From: Bilabrum cf. latius
Lineage: Eukaryota > Bigyra: Bicosoecida > Bigyra > Bicosoecida
Reading direction: 5' to 3'
DNA length: 64,000 bases
NCBI GenBank assembly: GCA_965178125.1
Contig: OZ237735.1
Location: 1,116,001 to 1,180,000, forward strand
Below are positions 15,401 through 28,600 of the stretch, one piece after another. The stretch's first letter is position 1; each line of letters starts with the position of its first letter. Under the pieces are notes generated by a model that saw nothing but the letters and a program-made list of their open reading frames with translations, was not told the origin of the DNA and did not search any database. Both the position numbers and the translations under genes were made by a program.

Positions 15401-18400
15401 GTAGACCCGGCTTCGATCTAGATGCTGCCAGCTCGACCGGCCATAGAACGGCCGGTGCTCAACCGGAGAATGCCAGAGTCTCCACCGAGACTCCCCGTTG
15501 CATCCCCGGACCTCAGCGTGACATTGCCCGAGGATGAACCATCCGTAGAATTTGCGAAGCCGCCCAAGCCGCCACGGGCAGTCTACAAGTCCAGATTACC
15601 GGATCGCTTGCCAGCGGGATCGTTGGGACCAATAGTAAGCCTCTTGTGCTGAGCCTGCATGGCAGCCAGCAAATCGATCGCGATACGAATCTTGTTGACC
15701 TCATGAAAGTCCTCCAAATCGAACCCTTTATCCTCGAATTGCATTCTGTCAGTGATTGTGATATACTCTGGGAACTGCTTGTGCACTTCCTGTGCGATCA
15801 CGCCGCGTACCCGGACGTCGTCAATGCCTCGCACCTTCCGCCAGTCCTCAGTGTATTGGTAGCTGGTGACGCGGAGTCTCTGCATACGTTGAAGCAAATC
15901 CTCTTCGTCAACATTCTCAATGTTCCGCTTGATGCGTCGATCGGATGGTGAGATCACCTCAACGATGTCGGCAGGTACGTGCGAGAAGATCTTTTGCCCA
16001 CGAACGCGCATTACGACACCGCTTCTTGTGGTTGCATCGCCGTGCGCAATCTGAAATTCCTCCCCATCGCCACCAACAGTGATTCGCATGCCACCGCCGG
16101 CTTCAATGTTAAAGTCAGAACCCTTCTCGGACTGCATTTCGACATCTCCATGGCTTCCAACGGCGAACCGACGGTTGCCATCATTGTCTACCACCTCGAA
16201 GGTCCCGTCGCTCCCATGCGACGTGCCTGTTGGGTCTGCAGCGCCCTTCCCAAGCTGTACACGTACAGAGCCTCCATCGCCAGCTGCTGGGAGGCTTTGA
16301 TCCTGGTTGTTGGCCTCGCCAGTCGGTGCCTGAGCGCCACTCACGGAAATGCTTGCGCCTGTAGCCCGCCCAGCGTCGCCAGCTGAGACCTGCGTGTCTC
16401 CAGCCGTGATATGGACACTGCCAGCTCGAGCCTTGCCGACAGCTTCACCGGTTTGAATACGAACATCGCCTGAAGCAGCAGCCCGAGAAGCGCCAACACC
16501 AGCAGAGATTCCCGGAGAGGTCTTGATGACGACGGTTCCAGTTGAGCCGCGGCCAGTCGAGGATGGTCCTGAGGTCAGCTCAACATCGCCGCCATCCTGG
16601 ACACCCTCGCCACCGACAATCCGTACTGAACCGCCAGCCGATCGGGAACCATGGCCACTACCAGCTTCAATTGAAACATCGCCGCCAACACCATCCGGAG
16701 TCAACTCGCCAGAGGAAGAACCACCACGGATCGCAACACGTCCTGCATCGCCAGCGGAGAGACCAGCAGCCACGGATACATCGCCGGCACGCCCAGTTGG
16801 GGCATCACCTGACGCGATGGAAACATCACCAGAAACCTGCTTCGAGTCAGGAGTAGCACCCTGAGGCATTGCATCTACATTTCCAGACCCAATGCGCACT
16901 TCGCCAGAAGATCCGACTCGCTGGGCAGCACCAACGCCAGTCAAGACTGTTACTTGACCACTGGTGCCACTTACGCTCAGTCCTGACTCGATTGATACCT
17001 TTCCGCCAGATCCTGATCCACTTGCGGTTCCACCCCGGATCTCAACACCACTGGCATCTCCACTTGCGGATCTCCTGCTGCCACCAGCGATCTTGATGGA
17101 CCCAGCTTTGCCCTCATTGGATTCACCTCCTTCAATGGTTATGTCACCAGCTGCAGCTCCGATTCCGGTGCCCTTGGCAGAGCCTGTGCGCAGCGTGATG
17201 TCACCAGACTTGCCGCCTCCGTGCATCCCGGCTGCTGCAGCGGCATCTCCGAACGATCCATCCGCGGAGACGATATCAATGCTTCCCGATTCACCTCCGT
17301 CCGATCCTCCGGAAGCCAGCAAAACGCTACCGCCAGATGATCCAGCTGCCTTGCGAGCCGCACCAGCTTCGACGACAACGTCACCACCGCTGGATCGATC
17401 CGAGGTCGTTTCGCCGGCTGCGATACGAACTTGACCGGGAGAAGCACCGCGGTGCGCTGCGCCGGCTTTGACTACAACATCTCCAGCGATCTGCTTTTCG
17501 CCAACTGCAGCTCCAGTGCCGATTTGCACGTTCCCTGAAGATCCTCCTGACGCGCTGCTCGAGTCCCCAGGCGCACTGCCGAGCTGCACTGTGCCACTCT
17601 TCGCACCAGGCCCAGACACTCCGCTCGTTACTTCAACTGCACCACCAGGTCCCGCAGCAGCTGCACCGCCTTGAACAAGAACACTTCCGCCCATGTCAGT
17701 AGACATGCGCTGTCCGGCTGCACTGCCACCAACAACGGTCACATTTCCACCACTGCCACCGGACTACACGGGTCCACGAGCCGCAGTACCTGACCCAGCC
17801 TCAATGCGGACCGAGCCGCCGCTAGCACCTGCAGAAGCAACATTGCCTGCCTAAACACGAACCGCGGAAGACTCAGAATCGAGCTTAGACGTGGCGCTCG
17901 AACTCCCAGCCATAATCTCGACGGGCCCAGCAGCACCGCCCGCAGAGTCTCCGCTCGAAATGGTGACTGCACCACTTCGGCCCGTAGAGCTGGCACCCGT
18001 CACCACTGTCACGTTCCCGCTCACCGTTCCATTGGATGAACCGATACTCACAGACCCTGACGAGCCTGCCTTGCCTCTGTGACCGCCGGACTAGATTTGA
18101 ATGGAACCGCCCACAGCCACCCCAGCGGTGCCATCCGCCTAGCGGCGTGAAGAGCGAGCTTGCCCTGGCTGAATAATTACATCGCCAGCACCACCGTCAG
18201 CCTCTCCAGTCGTGACACGCACATCCCCACTGGATTGACCAACGCCACCAGCGGGGCTTTGTGAGTCGCCAGAACCGATGATTACATCACCTGACGCGCC
18301 TTTGGTAGCAGCGCCTGATGTCAACGAGACTCGACCTGTCTTCTCAGCCTCGGCGGACTACACGTTTACATCACCAGAGTTGTACACCCAGTTGCCAGAC

Positions 18401-21400
18401 TCCACAACAACGTTGCCGCCAGGACTGGCACGGCTGCCGTCCTCCCGCATAATGTCCTGCGAGCCGTCGAACACTGAGCGAACGCGAGCAGAATTTGGGC
18501 CCCCAGCTCCATCCACATCGAAGCCTCCTGCCCGCAGCTGAATGTTGCCTCCGGTCTTGCCGCGAGACTTGCCTGTCTCAATGATGATGGGGCCAGCAGC
18601 ACCACCCACTCCGATGGCATCGCCAGTCCTGATGTTCATTGCGCCGGACCCACGGCCGCCACTGCTGCGCCCAGACGATACGAACACCTCCCCAGAAACT
18701 GAGTCAGGGTGCGTGCTCTCCGACTCGGCAGTCTCTATCCAAATCGCGCCAGACGTGCCACCGTTCGGACCACTCTTGCCAGTCCGAATGTGGATCATTC
18801 CACCGCTGCCCCTGCCCTGAGCAGAGCCTGCTACCATTGACACGCTGCCGCCCATGTCGCGGATGGATTGCCCCATTGATTCACCTGCCTCGATGCGAAC
18901 AGCGCCGCCATCGCCGCCGTCTTGCTGGCTGTTCGAGGTGCCTGAGCCACCACGGAGTAGCAAGTCACCGCCAACTCCCTGGTCACTCGCGGATTCACCA
19001 GCTGCAACAGTCACATCGGCGCCGTCACCGCGCTGGCTAACACCAGCAGCCACAGAAACAGCGCCGGCTTCACCGCGCTCGCTGTCCCCAGTCACCAGAC
19101 CAACTGCGCCAGACTTGCCCATGGAGGCACGGCCAGTTCTGATGATGATTTCCCCAGAGGGTCCCATGGCAACGGAACCACCCCTTGGAGACAATCTATT
19201 GTCACCGTCAGAGCCCTGAGCATCCGCAGTGGTGATCTCGATACCACCGGTTGGCCCACGATGTGCTTGACCCGTTGTCAGCCTCAAACGACCTCCACGA
19301 GCCCCCACATCGGCAGTAGAGCCGGCGGAGAGGACAACGTCCGCACCCTCGCCCTGCATGGATTCTCCTGCACCGATGGACACTCCGCCGGCGGAACCAT
19401 CCAAGGCATCACCTGTTCGGATCTCGACGCCTCCTGCAGAACCACTCTCCGAGTCACCCGTACGGATAAAGACTCCGCCTGATGAGCCACGAGTTCCGCT
19501 AGTCGGTGTCACCATTGAAACAGCACCAGACGACGAGTACTCAGATGGACCCGAGCTGAGGACGACATCACCACCACTTCCACCTTTTGCCGCTCCGCCC
19601 TTGAGCACGACACGACCAGCAAATGCATGCGTATTGAGAGAGCTAGACTCGCCACCGGAGATGCGCATGTCACCTCCCTTACCGCCCCGGATCTTGTCGG
19701 CACTCGACCCAGCGCCTGCCTTGATGCTCACCACACCGCCAGTACCATCCACGGCAGTGGACTCACCAGCTTCAATTGTCACAGCTGCGCCAACTTGCGA
19801 CGCACCTGATCCGGCAAGCAGGGACACAGCACCGCCAGCTCCAGCGCCGGCTCGGGCACCTGCAACTGTCGGCTTTCCTCCTGAACCGCCCTGGAACACA
19901 AACGAACCTGCGTCGCCATCTGTTGCATCTCCAGTAGTCAAGGAAAGCGAGCCGGAAGTTCCCTTGGTGCCGGCATTGGCAGTCCGAATGGAGACTGAAC
20001 CAGAGCTTGTCTCGGCAGACTCGCCCGTGCTGAGCTCGATAGCACCGCCAGTTGCCTTGGCAGCGCGACCGCCGGAAATCTCGACGGCACCACCAACAGC
20101 ACCAGCGCGGATTGCAGACGGAGACTTTCCGGCCGCAGAACCACCGAGTATGCGAACGCGTCCGCCCTTGCCTTCGGCTTCGTTCTGTCCGGCACCTGCA
20201 TTCACGAGGACATCGCCACCGCGCCCCTTTACATTCGAAGAAGCACCGCTTCCAAGGAACACATCGCCGGCTTTCTTGCCAGTGCTGCTACCAACGGCAA
20301 GCATGATGCTGCCTGCATTGCTCCCATCGGAGTCCTGGGCTGTTGCACCGGCACTGCTGGGACCAGCGGCGTGCCCAGTCGACAAGAGAATGCCGCCGGT
20401 GCTCGTGTCCAGGCCAGATGACGCGCCGGTTTCGATGCGAACATCACCACTGTCGCCCAGTCTTCCTGCGTCTACCGTGTCGATCATGACGGAGCCCGAG
20501 TCGCCCTCACGAGCTCCACCAGCGGCAATCTGCACGTCACCACCAGCCGCCGATCGCCCTGAAGCTCTCGCGCCGCCTGCAGCAATTGTGACATTGGCGC
20601 CTCGCGTCCCGCTGCCACCTCCAGAAACTCCCGCAGAGATATCAATACCTCCCGCTGAACCGCCTTGCGAGGCACCTGTGGAGACCTCGACAGATCCTGA
20701 AGTGCCGCTTCCGACGCCAGCTCCAGTGCGGAGTTGGAGGTCGCCGCTGCCACCGCCACGAGTGCTGCCCTCAGCACTCTCGACTATCACCTGGCCACTC
20801 GGCTGCGTGCCCTCACCAGCTCCAGAGCGAACCTCGACCGTACCACCACGGGCCGCGGAAGAGGACCCGCCATTTATGACGACGTCACCGCCCACGTCAG
20901 ACAGTGGGTTCCCGCCGAAGCCACGGCCAGCACTAATGCTCACTGCCCCACCGTTCCCGCCATCAATCGGAAACGTTGACAAGCCATCGCCGGCGCCGAT
21001 GATTACGGAGCCGCCAGTGCCCTGCTCAGACGTGGTATCGCCGGCGTCGACCCAGACGTTCCCGCCATCTCCTCGCACGCTGCCATCTCCAACTTTGAGC
21101 ATGATGTCTCCGCCGGGCCCATCTGCAGACGCACCGGTAACGAACTCAGCGGCTCCTGATGCTCCAGAGCTGGAATCGCCGGTTTGGAGTCGGATACCTC
21201 CGCTGTCGCCCTGTGAACCGCCGTCGGCGGTACGAACGAGAACGGGGCCGCTGCCACCAGCAGCTGATGCGCCCGACTGCACCTCGACAGATCCACCACG
21301 GGCACCGCCAGGGTCATTTGACTCTCCTCCAGCAATGCGAACGCTACCACCGACACCAACGGCGCCACTGCCGACCTGAACGTTGATGTCCCCGGCTGCG

Positions 21401-24400
21401 CCAAGGGCTGCGTTGCCAGTGCTGATGCTCACCGAGCCGGAATCGCCGAAAGCAGACTTTCCTGTCTGCAATACGGCAAAGCCTGAAGTTCCTGCGCGAC
21501 CACTGTCTGCAGTCACTAGTTCCAGAGCTCCTGAATCCTTCTCAGTGGAAGCTCCGGTTCGAACGGTCACGCGACCACCAGTGCCAGCAAATGCTGCTCC
21601 GCCATTCAATTCGACTGCGCCGCCGAAGTCAGTCTCGTTGGAACCACGAGCTTCTCCACCACTGATTGACACTGCACCCCCACGACCGCCGTTCAATGAG
21701 GATGGATTGGAGCCTTCACCACCACGGACAACGACCTTGCCGCCCTCAGAGCTCTCGGATGAGGTTCGGCCGGCTGCCACCAACACGTTGCCACCATCGC
21801 CGAGGTCGCCATCGCCTACAGCGATAACAACGTCACCGCCAGCTCCATTGGTTGCCGGGCCGGACTGCAAGGCGACTGTGCCTGAAGGCCCACCAGTAGA
21901 CACTCCAGTTCCGATCGCAACATCGCCAGAAACACCCGAAGTGCCGCTGTTTGATGTCCTAATGACAACTGCTCCAGAGTCCCGCGTGGCACTGTCGCCG
22001 CTGCGAATCTCAACGCGACCACCAGGGCCAGCCTCGGCAGGCCCACCCTCAAGCACAACAGCGCCACCTGCATCGCCTGGCGACATTCCCATAGCTTGAC
22101 CACCGCCGATGACCACGTTGCCGCCATCTCCACCATTCACGTCATCGGTGCTGCTGCCCCGCCCACCAAACAAGCCGATTGAGCCTCCAGCGGCACCCAC
22201 GGCAGTGGATTCGCCACCTGCCACGTTGACTGAAGCTCCAGAACCGACCGCGCTGCTGCCGCCAACAACGTCAACATCGCCAGCCGTCCCGGCCGCTGCA
22301 TTCCCTGAGCCAAGGCTCACCCTGCCGGTGTCGCTCGTGTCACTCGTGCCTGTCTGGATAATGACCTGACCAGATTCGCCCAGAGGCCCAGCGTCCGCCG
22401 TGCGGATACGCACATCTCCGGACGTGGTGCGATCGCTGGAGCCGCTGACGACATCGACATGCCCACCAGTCTGGGTGCCAGAGCTGCCCCCGGACAGCTC
22501 AAGCAGGCCACCAGGTCCGCTCTCGCTGCGACCGCCACTCATGCTCAACCCAGCGGCCGTTCCGTTGGGCACATTCGAGGCCCCAGCCTCAATCAGAATG
22601 CTGCCAGCATCCGCGCTGGCACTCTGATTGCCTGCACCACCTCGAATGATGACTCTTCCGCCACCTGCAGTGGCATCAGTCGTGTTTCCGCCGGTCAGCG
22701 TAAGATCGGACCCAAAGCCAGAGCCAGAGATCCCCGCAGACACCGAAATAGCGCCCGCCGAGCCAGCTGGCGCATCGCCAGAGTGCACAAGGACGTCCCC
22801 ACTGCGCGAATCATCACCAGCATTCGCGGAAGCGCGGCCAGATCCGACTGAGATATCACCAGTGGACCCACCGCGAGCCCCTGCCACATCGGAGGTTCCT
22901 AGCCCGTCCGCTGACCCGATGGTGATAGGGCCAGATGTGCCGTTGATTGCAGATCCAGACTCCAGCTAAAGCGATCCGCCGTGTGGTGCACGTGCAGTTG
23001 CCTGTCCTCCAGCAGCGAGCGCGGCCTCTTCGGCGATGTCATCAGCACTGGCTGACGCGTTGGCACCCATTGGAGCTGCACCACCACCAGCAATCACAAC
23101 GCCAGCACCGCGAGCAGATGCCTTGCTACTGCCAGCGGCAATGTTGATGCCACCTGCCTTTGCAGCAGGAGACCCAAATGATGCGCCGCTGCCAATTCCT
23201 GCGTCGCCAGAGCGAATCTCGAGTGAGCCGGTTCCTGAGGTGCTCGAGCTACCGCTCTGTACGGTGGTGGAGCCGGTGGGGCCCGACTATGACGAAGCCG
23301 ATCCCAGAATTGCCCTACCACCACTGCTGCCAGACCCACCAGCTCCTGCGAGCACAGTCAGGTCACCGCCGGAACCATTTGAAGCGCTGCCTGATTCGAT
23401 GCGGATAGCACCACCGCTTGCGCTCGTGTTCGCGGCCCCGGCACCGCCGGAGATGGACACTGCTCCAGCTGCTCCACCGTCACGAGATGAGGCTCCTCCT
23501 TGGATGGAGACGTTGCCAGCCAGACCTTCACTGCCCTCAATGGCACTGTCACCACGCCCGGCGGATCCAGCTGAGATCTCGACAGATCCTGCGCCGGCAC
23601 CGTCGGAGCCATCACCACCCGCAATTGACACCCCACCGGCCCGTCCCCTGGAGCCAGTGGCAGCGCCTGCAGCGACGGATACGTCACCGCCAGTGGCAAA
23701 AGAGGCACGCTCAATCTCGCGCTCGTCTCCGAGCAGCGCACGCTGCCTTTCTGCTTCTTGTGCGGCGGCCGTGGCGTTCACGGCCCCCGTGCGTAGCTGC
23801 AGCCCGCCGGAGCTGCCTACGGTCTTGGTCTGCCCATCCCCACCGATCGAGCCGGCGGTTTCAAGAGTGATGGATCCAGACCCGCCCCGGCTAGTTGAGC
23901 TGCCAGAGCGGATGGTGACCTCGCCGCCAGTCGCATCGGAGGTCAACGGGGCTGCAAGCTCACCGGCTTCCACAGCCACCGAGCCTGCTGATTGAGACCC
24001 TGAGCCAGCAGAGAGGCTCACGGAGCCTGCAGATCCCTTTGGCGCAGCGCCCGTGCGAATCGTCACGTCCCCAGTGCTGGAGCTGTCAGCAGCACCTCCT
24101 TGGGCACCTCCCGTGGAGATTTCAACCTGACCAGAAGCAGAGCCTGCGGCATTGGCAGCCGTGTTGCTGCCAATGCGGACTGCCCCAGAGATGGAGCCAG
24201 CTGCAGACGTGGCACCAGTGCGGATATCCACGTCTCCGCCAGCGCGTCCGGCAGCTGAGGAGCCAGCGACAATGCTGACCGAGCCGCCATCACCGTCCGC
24301 AAGAGCACGCCCAGCACGCAGATGGAGCGCGCCACCGGCGCCTGCGCCTCCGAGGCGCTCCTCCCCGCTGCCATCGCCTGCCTGGACCGTCGCAGACCCA

Positions 24401-25261
24401 CCAGCACCGCCGCTGGGGCTTGCACCCGAGCCGGCTGCCAGTGTGGCAGAAGCGCCTGCGGTGGAGGCGCGAGAGTCGTTCCCTGCAGCGAAATCAACAT
24501 CACCTGCGGAACGCAAGGTTGTTCCTTCGCCCGTCACTTCGAGAGCGAACGTGCCGGCGGGCTGCGCCTCGCCCGTGCCGTTCGCTGGGGCCGGGGCGCC
24601 GCCGCCGCCACGGGTGCGGTTTCCGAGGAGCCGAAGCTCACCGCCACCAAAGGCCGGGTCGCCCTCAATGCGAACGTTTCCGAGCACGCGATTCTCGCGC
24701 ACAAACGTTGGTGGGCAAGGGGGGCCGAAAATGGTACCCCTGCAGTCGCCATCCATGGCTTCTGGGATCGTGACGCAGCGGGACTGGCTGCCGCACCAGG
24801 CGCACTCGTCGTGCGCAGCGCACGGCTCGCATCCATCCAGCTAGGCACAAGGAGGTGCCACTGGGCAACCAGCGTCCTCGCCGTCACTTGAAGCGTAGAG
24901 CCACTCCTCGCAAGCACCGCCACCGGCGGGGCCGTCTGGGCTGCCAGCCTCGCACTGCAGCGAGTCCAGGCAGTAGCCGCAGCCCTCTGTTGCGACACAA
25001 GGAGAGCATGATGTTGTGATTTCGGTCCTGCGATTTTAACTTGCGGTGGCAATGGGATATACTAGTGTGATCCTGCTGACGGTGACTGAACGGCCGAACC
25101 GCCGAAAGACAGATAAATGACGATTAACCTCACCAAAAATCTTGATCTCCGTCAGTATTGAATGAAGAACATGTGTTTGAGTCCCCTGAAGCTGGGAGAA
25201 CGCCAGCAGCGGCCAAAATAGCCGCGGCGATAGCCATTCTTGCCGCCAGCGGGGCACTCAT
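1..25261 (-). CDS. Giant secreted Ser/Gly-repeat (beta-solenoid-like) surface protein with internal S74 domain; 3' end outside window
   Basis: The start ATG is at 25261-25259, followed by a signal peptide (MSAPLAARMAIAAAILAAAG). Exon 1 is 25261-25134. A GT-AG intron at 25133-25028 (106 nt) is followed by exon 2, 25027-1, still open at the window edge, giving at least 8385 codons. After the signal come two Cys-rich PSI-like modules (residues about 45-150, with GCGYC and CAWCG motifs). From about residue 175 nearly everything is a 15-residue repeat of the form SGxVxVxSGxAxxGx, which predicts one beta strand per repeat. An S74 chaperone domain sits at residues about 3071-3180, and the repeats resume after it. 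The reading frame is constant and contains 27 in-frame TAG codons (for example 24841, 23287, 15583, 9592, 7198, 6598) but no TAA or TGA. With TAG as a stop it would be cut into more than 25 pieces. Likely role, by inference: a trimeric cell-surface or secreted fibre or adhesin. No catalytic domain other than S74 was recognised. Confidence 0.85.
15610..15945 (-). other. Peptidase S74 / intramolecular chaperone of endosialidase (ICA) domain inside the giant protein
   Basis: The protein segment reads SPSDRRIKRNI, then RLRVTSYQY, GVIAQEVHKQFPE, and a helix that ends in AAMQAQHKR. This is the order found in S74/ICA domains of phage tail spikes and of the eukaryotic MYRF family (SDxRxK, a Tyr-rich strand, G-x-IAQEV-x-x-x-P, a C-terminal helix). 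The Ser-Lys dyad spaced by five residues is present: Ser codon 15943-15945 (residue about 3071) and Lys codon 15928-15930. Just upstream is a short tail-fibre-like stretch (FEVVDNDGNRRFAVG, GMRITVGG). In known members the domain drives trimerisation and cuts itself off just before the Ser. Here it is not terminal: at least 5300 residues follow in the same frame. Confidence 0.85.
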
Positions 25262-25657
25262 GGATCGTCGTTCGATAGAAATACCCTGCAGCACTTCTTG
25301 TCTTCTTGTTCAGCTTTGGTTGCGCAACTCTGTGAAAATTGATGCACACCTGTTTCACGATGCCTTGATGTCGGCTTGAGATCCTCTGATGGACCTCGAC
25401 AGTGGCGTTTTTGGGGTTCAAGCGACAGATTTGCTCGGACGCGGTCGCAACAAGCGGTGCGTTGGATTTTTCTTGCGGTTACAACCACTTTCAAGAAGAA
25501 GATTAAAACCACCTCAAACTGCAGAAAATAAAATTGAACGCTTATAGTACGCAGCCAAGAAAAGTTTTTGTATTCAGTTTTGGTGTTTCGATGAGTCAGG
25601 TTGCTCCCAATTTGAAGTCCTAGTCTTGAGTAGCAAGTTGTTGCTATTTCGAGCCCA
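25262..25657. other. Intergenic region (396 bp) between two minus-strand genes
   Basis: This holds the 3' flank of the RING receptor gene and the upstream region of the giant repeat gene. It is visibly more AT-rich than the flanking coding DNA. I see no RNA gene, repeat or recognisable promoter element in it. Short ORFs that cross it are not supported. Confidence 0.5.
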
Positions 25658-28600
25658 TCAATGAGGTGCTGACGCCTGCCTTCGCCGAATGGGATTCTGC
25701 ACAGTGAAAGTACCCTGTAACACTCTTTCCCCTTCATGGAGCACCTGGTGACGGCTGGGTGCTGCCACTGTGGGACTCCCACCGCGGCCGCGGGCAGTGC
25801 TCTGCACGTCGCTGGTGTGCCGCTCCTCGTATCGGTTTCTTCGCATCGGGTTCTCAGTTCGAAACCTGGTATTGCCGGAAGATGTCTGGCTGTTTTGCGG
25901 GGCGATTCTGCTAGATTGTGCCTGCGCATGCTCGCCCTCATGCAATCCAGTTGGCACCCTTGCCAAATCACCTCCAGTTTCGTCAAGATCAGGCTCCTCG
26001 CTCGGCATGCTGCTAGAAATGCTACTCTCATCGTCACTATCTCCGTTGAACGGTAAGTTGGACTCATGAACATCTCGAGTGCTAACCTACCGTTCTGGAC
26101 TTCGACCAAACACCCGCTATTCGTCCTCTGATAGCATCCTCAGGTTCTTCCCAATCCCGAGCGGATTCACCTCGCCAGTATCAAGTCTGCTTTGTAGTAG
26201 CACCGCCATCTCCACTGCGTCGGCCCTGCACATGGGGCACCTCCCCTTCGATTGCAGCCATCGGTCAACACAGGCGGCATGGTAAACGTGCTTGCACGGC
26301 AGCAGCCTGGCGATTTCGCCATCCTCGAACTCGCACATACATACTGAACATGTCAGAGAATCATCGCACGAGTCAATAGAGTCAGCAGCTGCAGTCTCAC
26401 CCTCCTTGCTGATAACCTTGTCGTTTCTGCCACTCCTTGATTTCGCAACCTTGTTCGGGTGCGACTCAGCAGAACTGGTGGGAATATCCGATGCAAACGA
26501 GTCTTGGTACTCAAATGCAGGAAACACGCGAATAAGAAACTCTGGCATTGACTGCAATTCCCTGGACTCGTCTACGTCGTCGTCCTCTTCGCCGCCATCG
26601 TCAGGGGCGTCGCGTCCTGAGCACGAGAACATGGCGGATGCCAAGCAGGCAAGGAAAGTCGTAGCTACAACAACCACAATGACGATGAATCCAGTTGAAA
26701 GTTGCCAAGTCGATGGCTATACACCGCAGTAGGTCACGTTGAAATTGGATCTGCCACCAGCATCTGAAATGAACACGATCGACACAGCCCCAGAGTCAAC
26801 ATCGAGCCGATCCGTTGTGTTGAGTGAGTACATTGGCGCTGCACCGCGCAAAGACTCGAGTAACGATTCGAAACCCACCGAAACTCGTCCATGATTTGCA
26901 AACGTTACGTTTCCTATTGGTGCCCTTATTGCTGACTCCGCGCTGGTCGTATCGGAGGCTCCACCAGCCATGCCAGCCGCCTGCTGACCACCTCGAAGGA
27001 CGGCGACCAGCTCGCCATTCGATGGGCTACCTACGTACACAAGGAACGCGTCAGAGTCGCCCAAATGCATTGCCCCTCCAAAATCTAGGGACACGCGGGA
27101 GAAAGATCCGAAACTCTGTCCAGAGAACTCATCTGTGAGCGGCTATACTGCCCACAAGCAGCCAGACGTCTGTGCGGGATAATACCTGTAGTCCACGCCT
27201 GCACTGGATGCCGGCGTTAGTTGCAGGGCCAAACCCGATATTTCTGTTTCGTGCTCGAGGGAGACGATGCCGCACTACTCCTGGTAGACCCCGGCCGAAG
27301 AGCATGATAGTGGACAGGTCTCAACGAAGAAAGGTGGATCCGCGAGACCACCCGCCCCAGGTGTATCTCGTCCAAGACGTGGACACGTATCCGCAGCAGT
27401 CTGGGGAATGCATGTTCCCCCAAAGTCTCCTAGGCACCATCCACATCCAGAAGTGCTCGTGCATGCAGCACAGCTGGTTCCAGCGGCTCTACACTGCTCA
27501 CTAAGGTCAGCGGCTGTGTCTGCTGGACACTACCAGCCAACGGACACTTGGTCGGGAGACGCTGTCCCGTCCTTGTTCGCTGCCCCTGGCCCGATCAGCT
27601 AACTTTGCAGCCATTGAATGTGGTCAGTCTGATCGGTAGCATTGCTGCTGACTCCCTGAGGTACGATCCAACTGCTGCAGGCTCCATATGCTGGCAGTCC
27701 CGTTGCGCTCGCCTCTCCACATTTTGATGTCTACAAACACCAGCCGCACTTACTATGCGATATACAGCTTGTACAAGTCAACGCTGAGCATGATGTCTCA
27801 GAATCTTTGCCTGGCTCGGGTGAGTAGTAGTACGACCCGGAGCATGGAACAGAGGAGTCGGTGAACCCAAAGGCATCGCCAGCCCTGCAGGCAGAGAGGC
27901 TTCCGTCCACACCAGCTCGACACCACCCGCACCTAGGATTCAATTTGCAGTCGGATTCGCTTGATACTACTGCACAAGAAGCTGCAGGGCAGTGTGAAGA
28001 TGCGACAATGACGTCGCCGCACTACTCAGGCCCAGGCTTGCCCTACAATGCTGACTACAAAGCTAAGCTTGACCACCCGACGCTTTCTTCACCAAAGTTT
28101 GCCTCGATGGCCTCCAAGCGGCTAGTACAAGTCGCCGTTGAATCGCACCAGGCACAATCCTACCGCGAAGAGCAGGTCGTGCAACTGCGCAACGTGTGAC
28201 ATTCAGTTGGACATTGAGGGTTCAGTCCATTCTAGTGGTGGTACATGGTTTGCGAGAGAGGGCATGCACTGTCAGGGTGCGATGGGCCACTTCGTGTCCC
28301 GCTGGAGCACTTCTGTGTCGCAGCACAGAAGCCACAGCCCCGAACATCGAGGCACTCGGTGCAACTTGAGATCGATTCGCAGTCTGGGAGTGAGATTTCG
28401 ACGCCTTCCGGCGGCAGTACCCCTTCAAGACTGCCAGTCAAGTACAACTCAACGTCTGGGCTAGGTCGCAGTATTCTGTACACTCCAAGCCCCAAGAGCC
28501 ACCCGGCGCCGTTGTTTCCTGCCTGAACCAGCCTTCGAATCATGTCCTCCGGAGTCAGGCCGGAAGGTGTGGCAGTCAGCTCAAATCTATCACGAATGTA

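Noticed and set aside
15583-25261. Viral or phage origin of the locus because of the S74 domain
   Set aside because: The gene has a eukaryotic signal peptide, a spliceosomal intron and PSI modules, and its neighbours are eukaryotic housekeeping genes. S74 domains also occur in eukaryotes (MYRF). Ancient transfer of the domain cannot be excluded.
26051-26087. Possible 28-nt intron (GTAGGT...GAG) near the end of the RING receptor gene
   Set aside because: The sequence reads straight through in frame with UAG as Gln, and 28 nt is far shorter than all other introns here.
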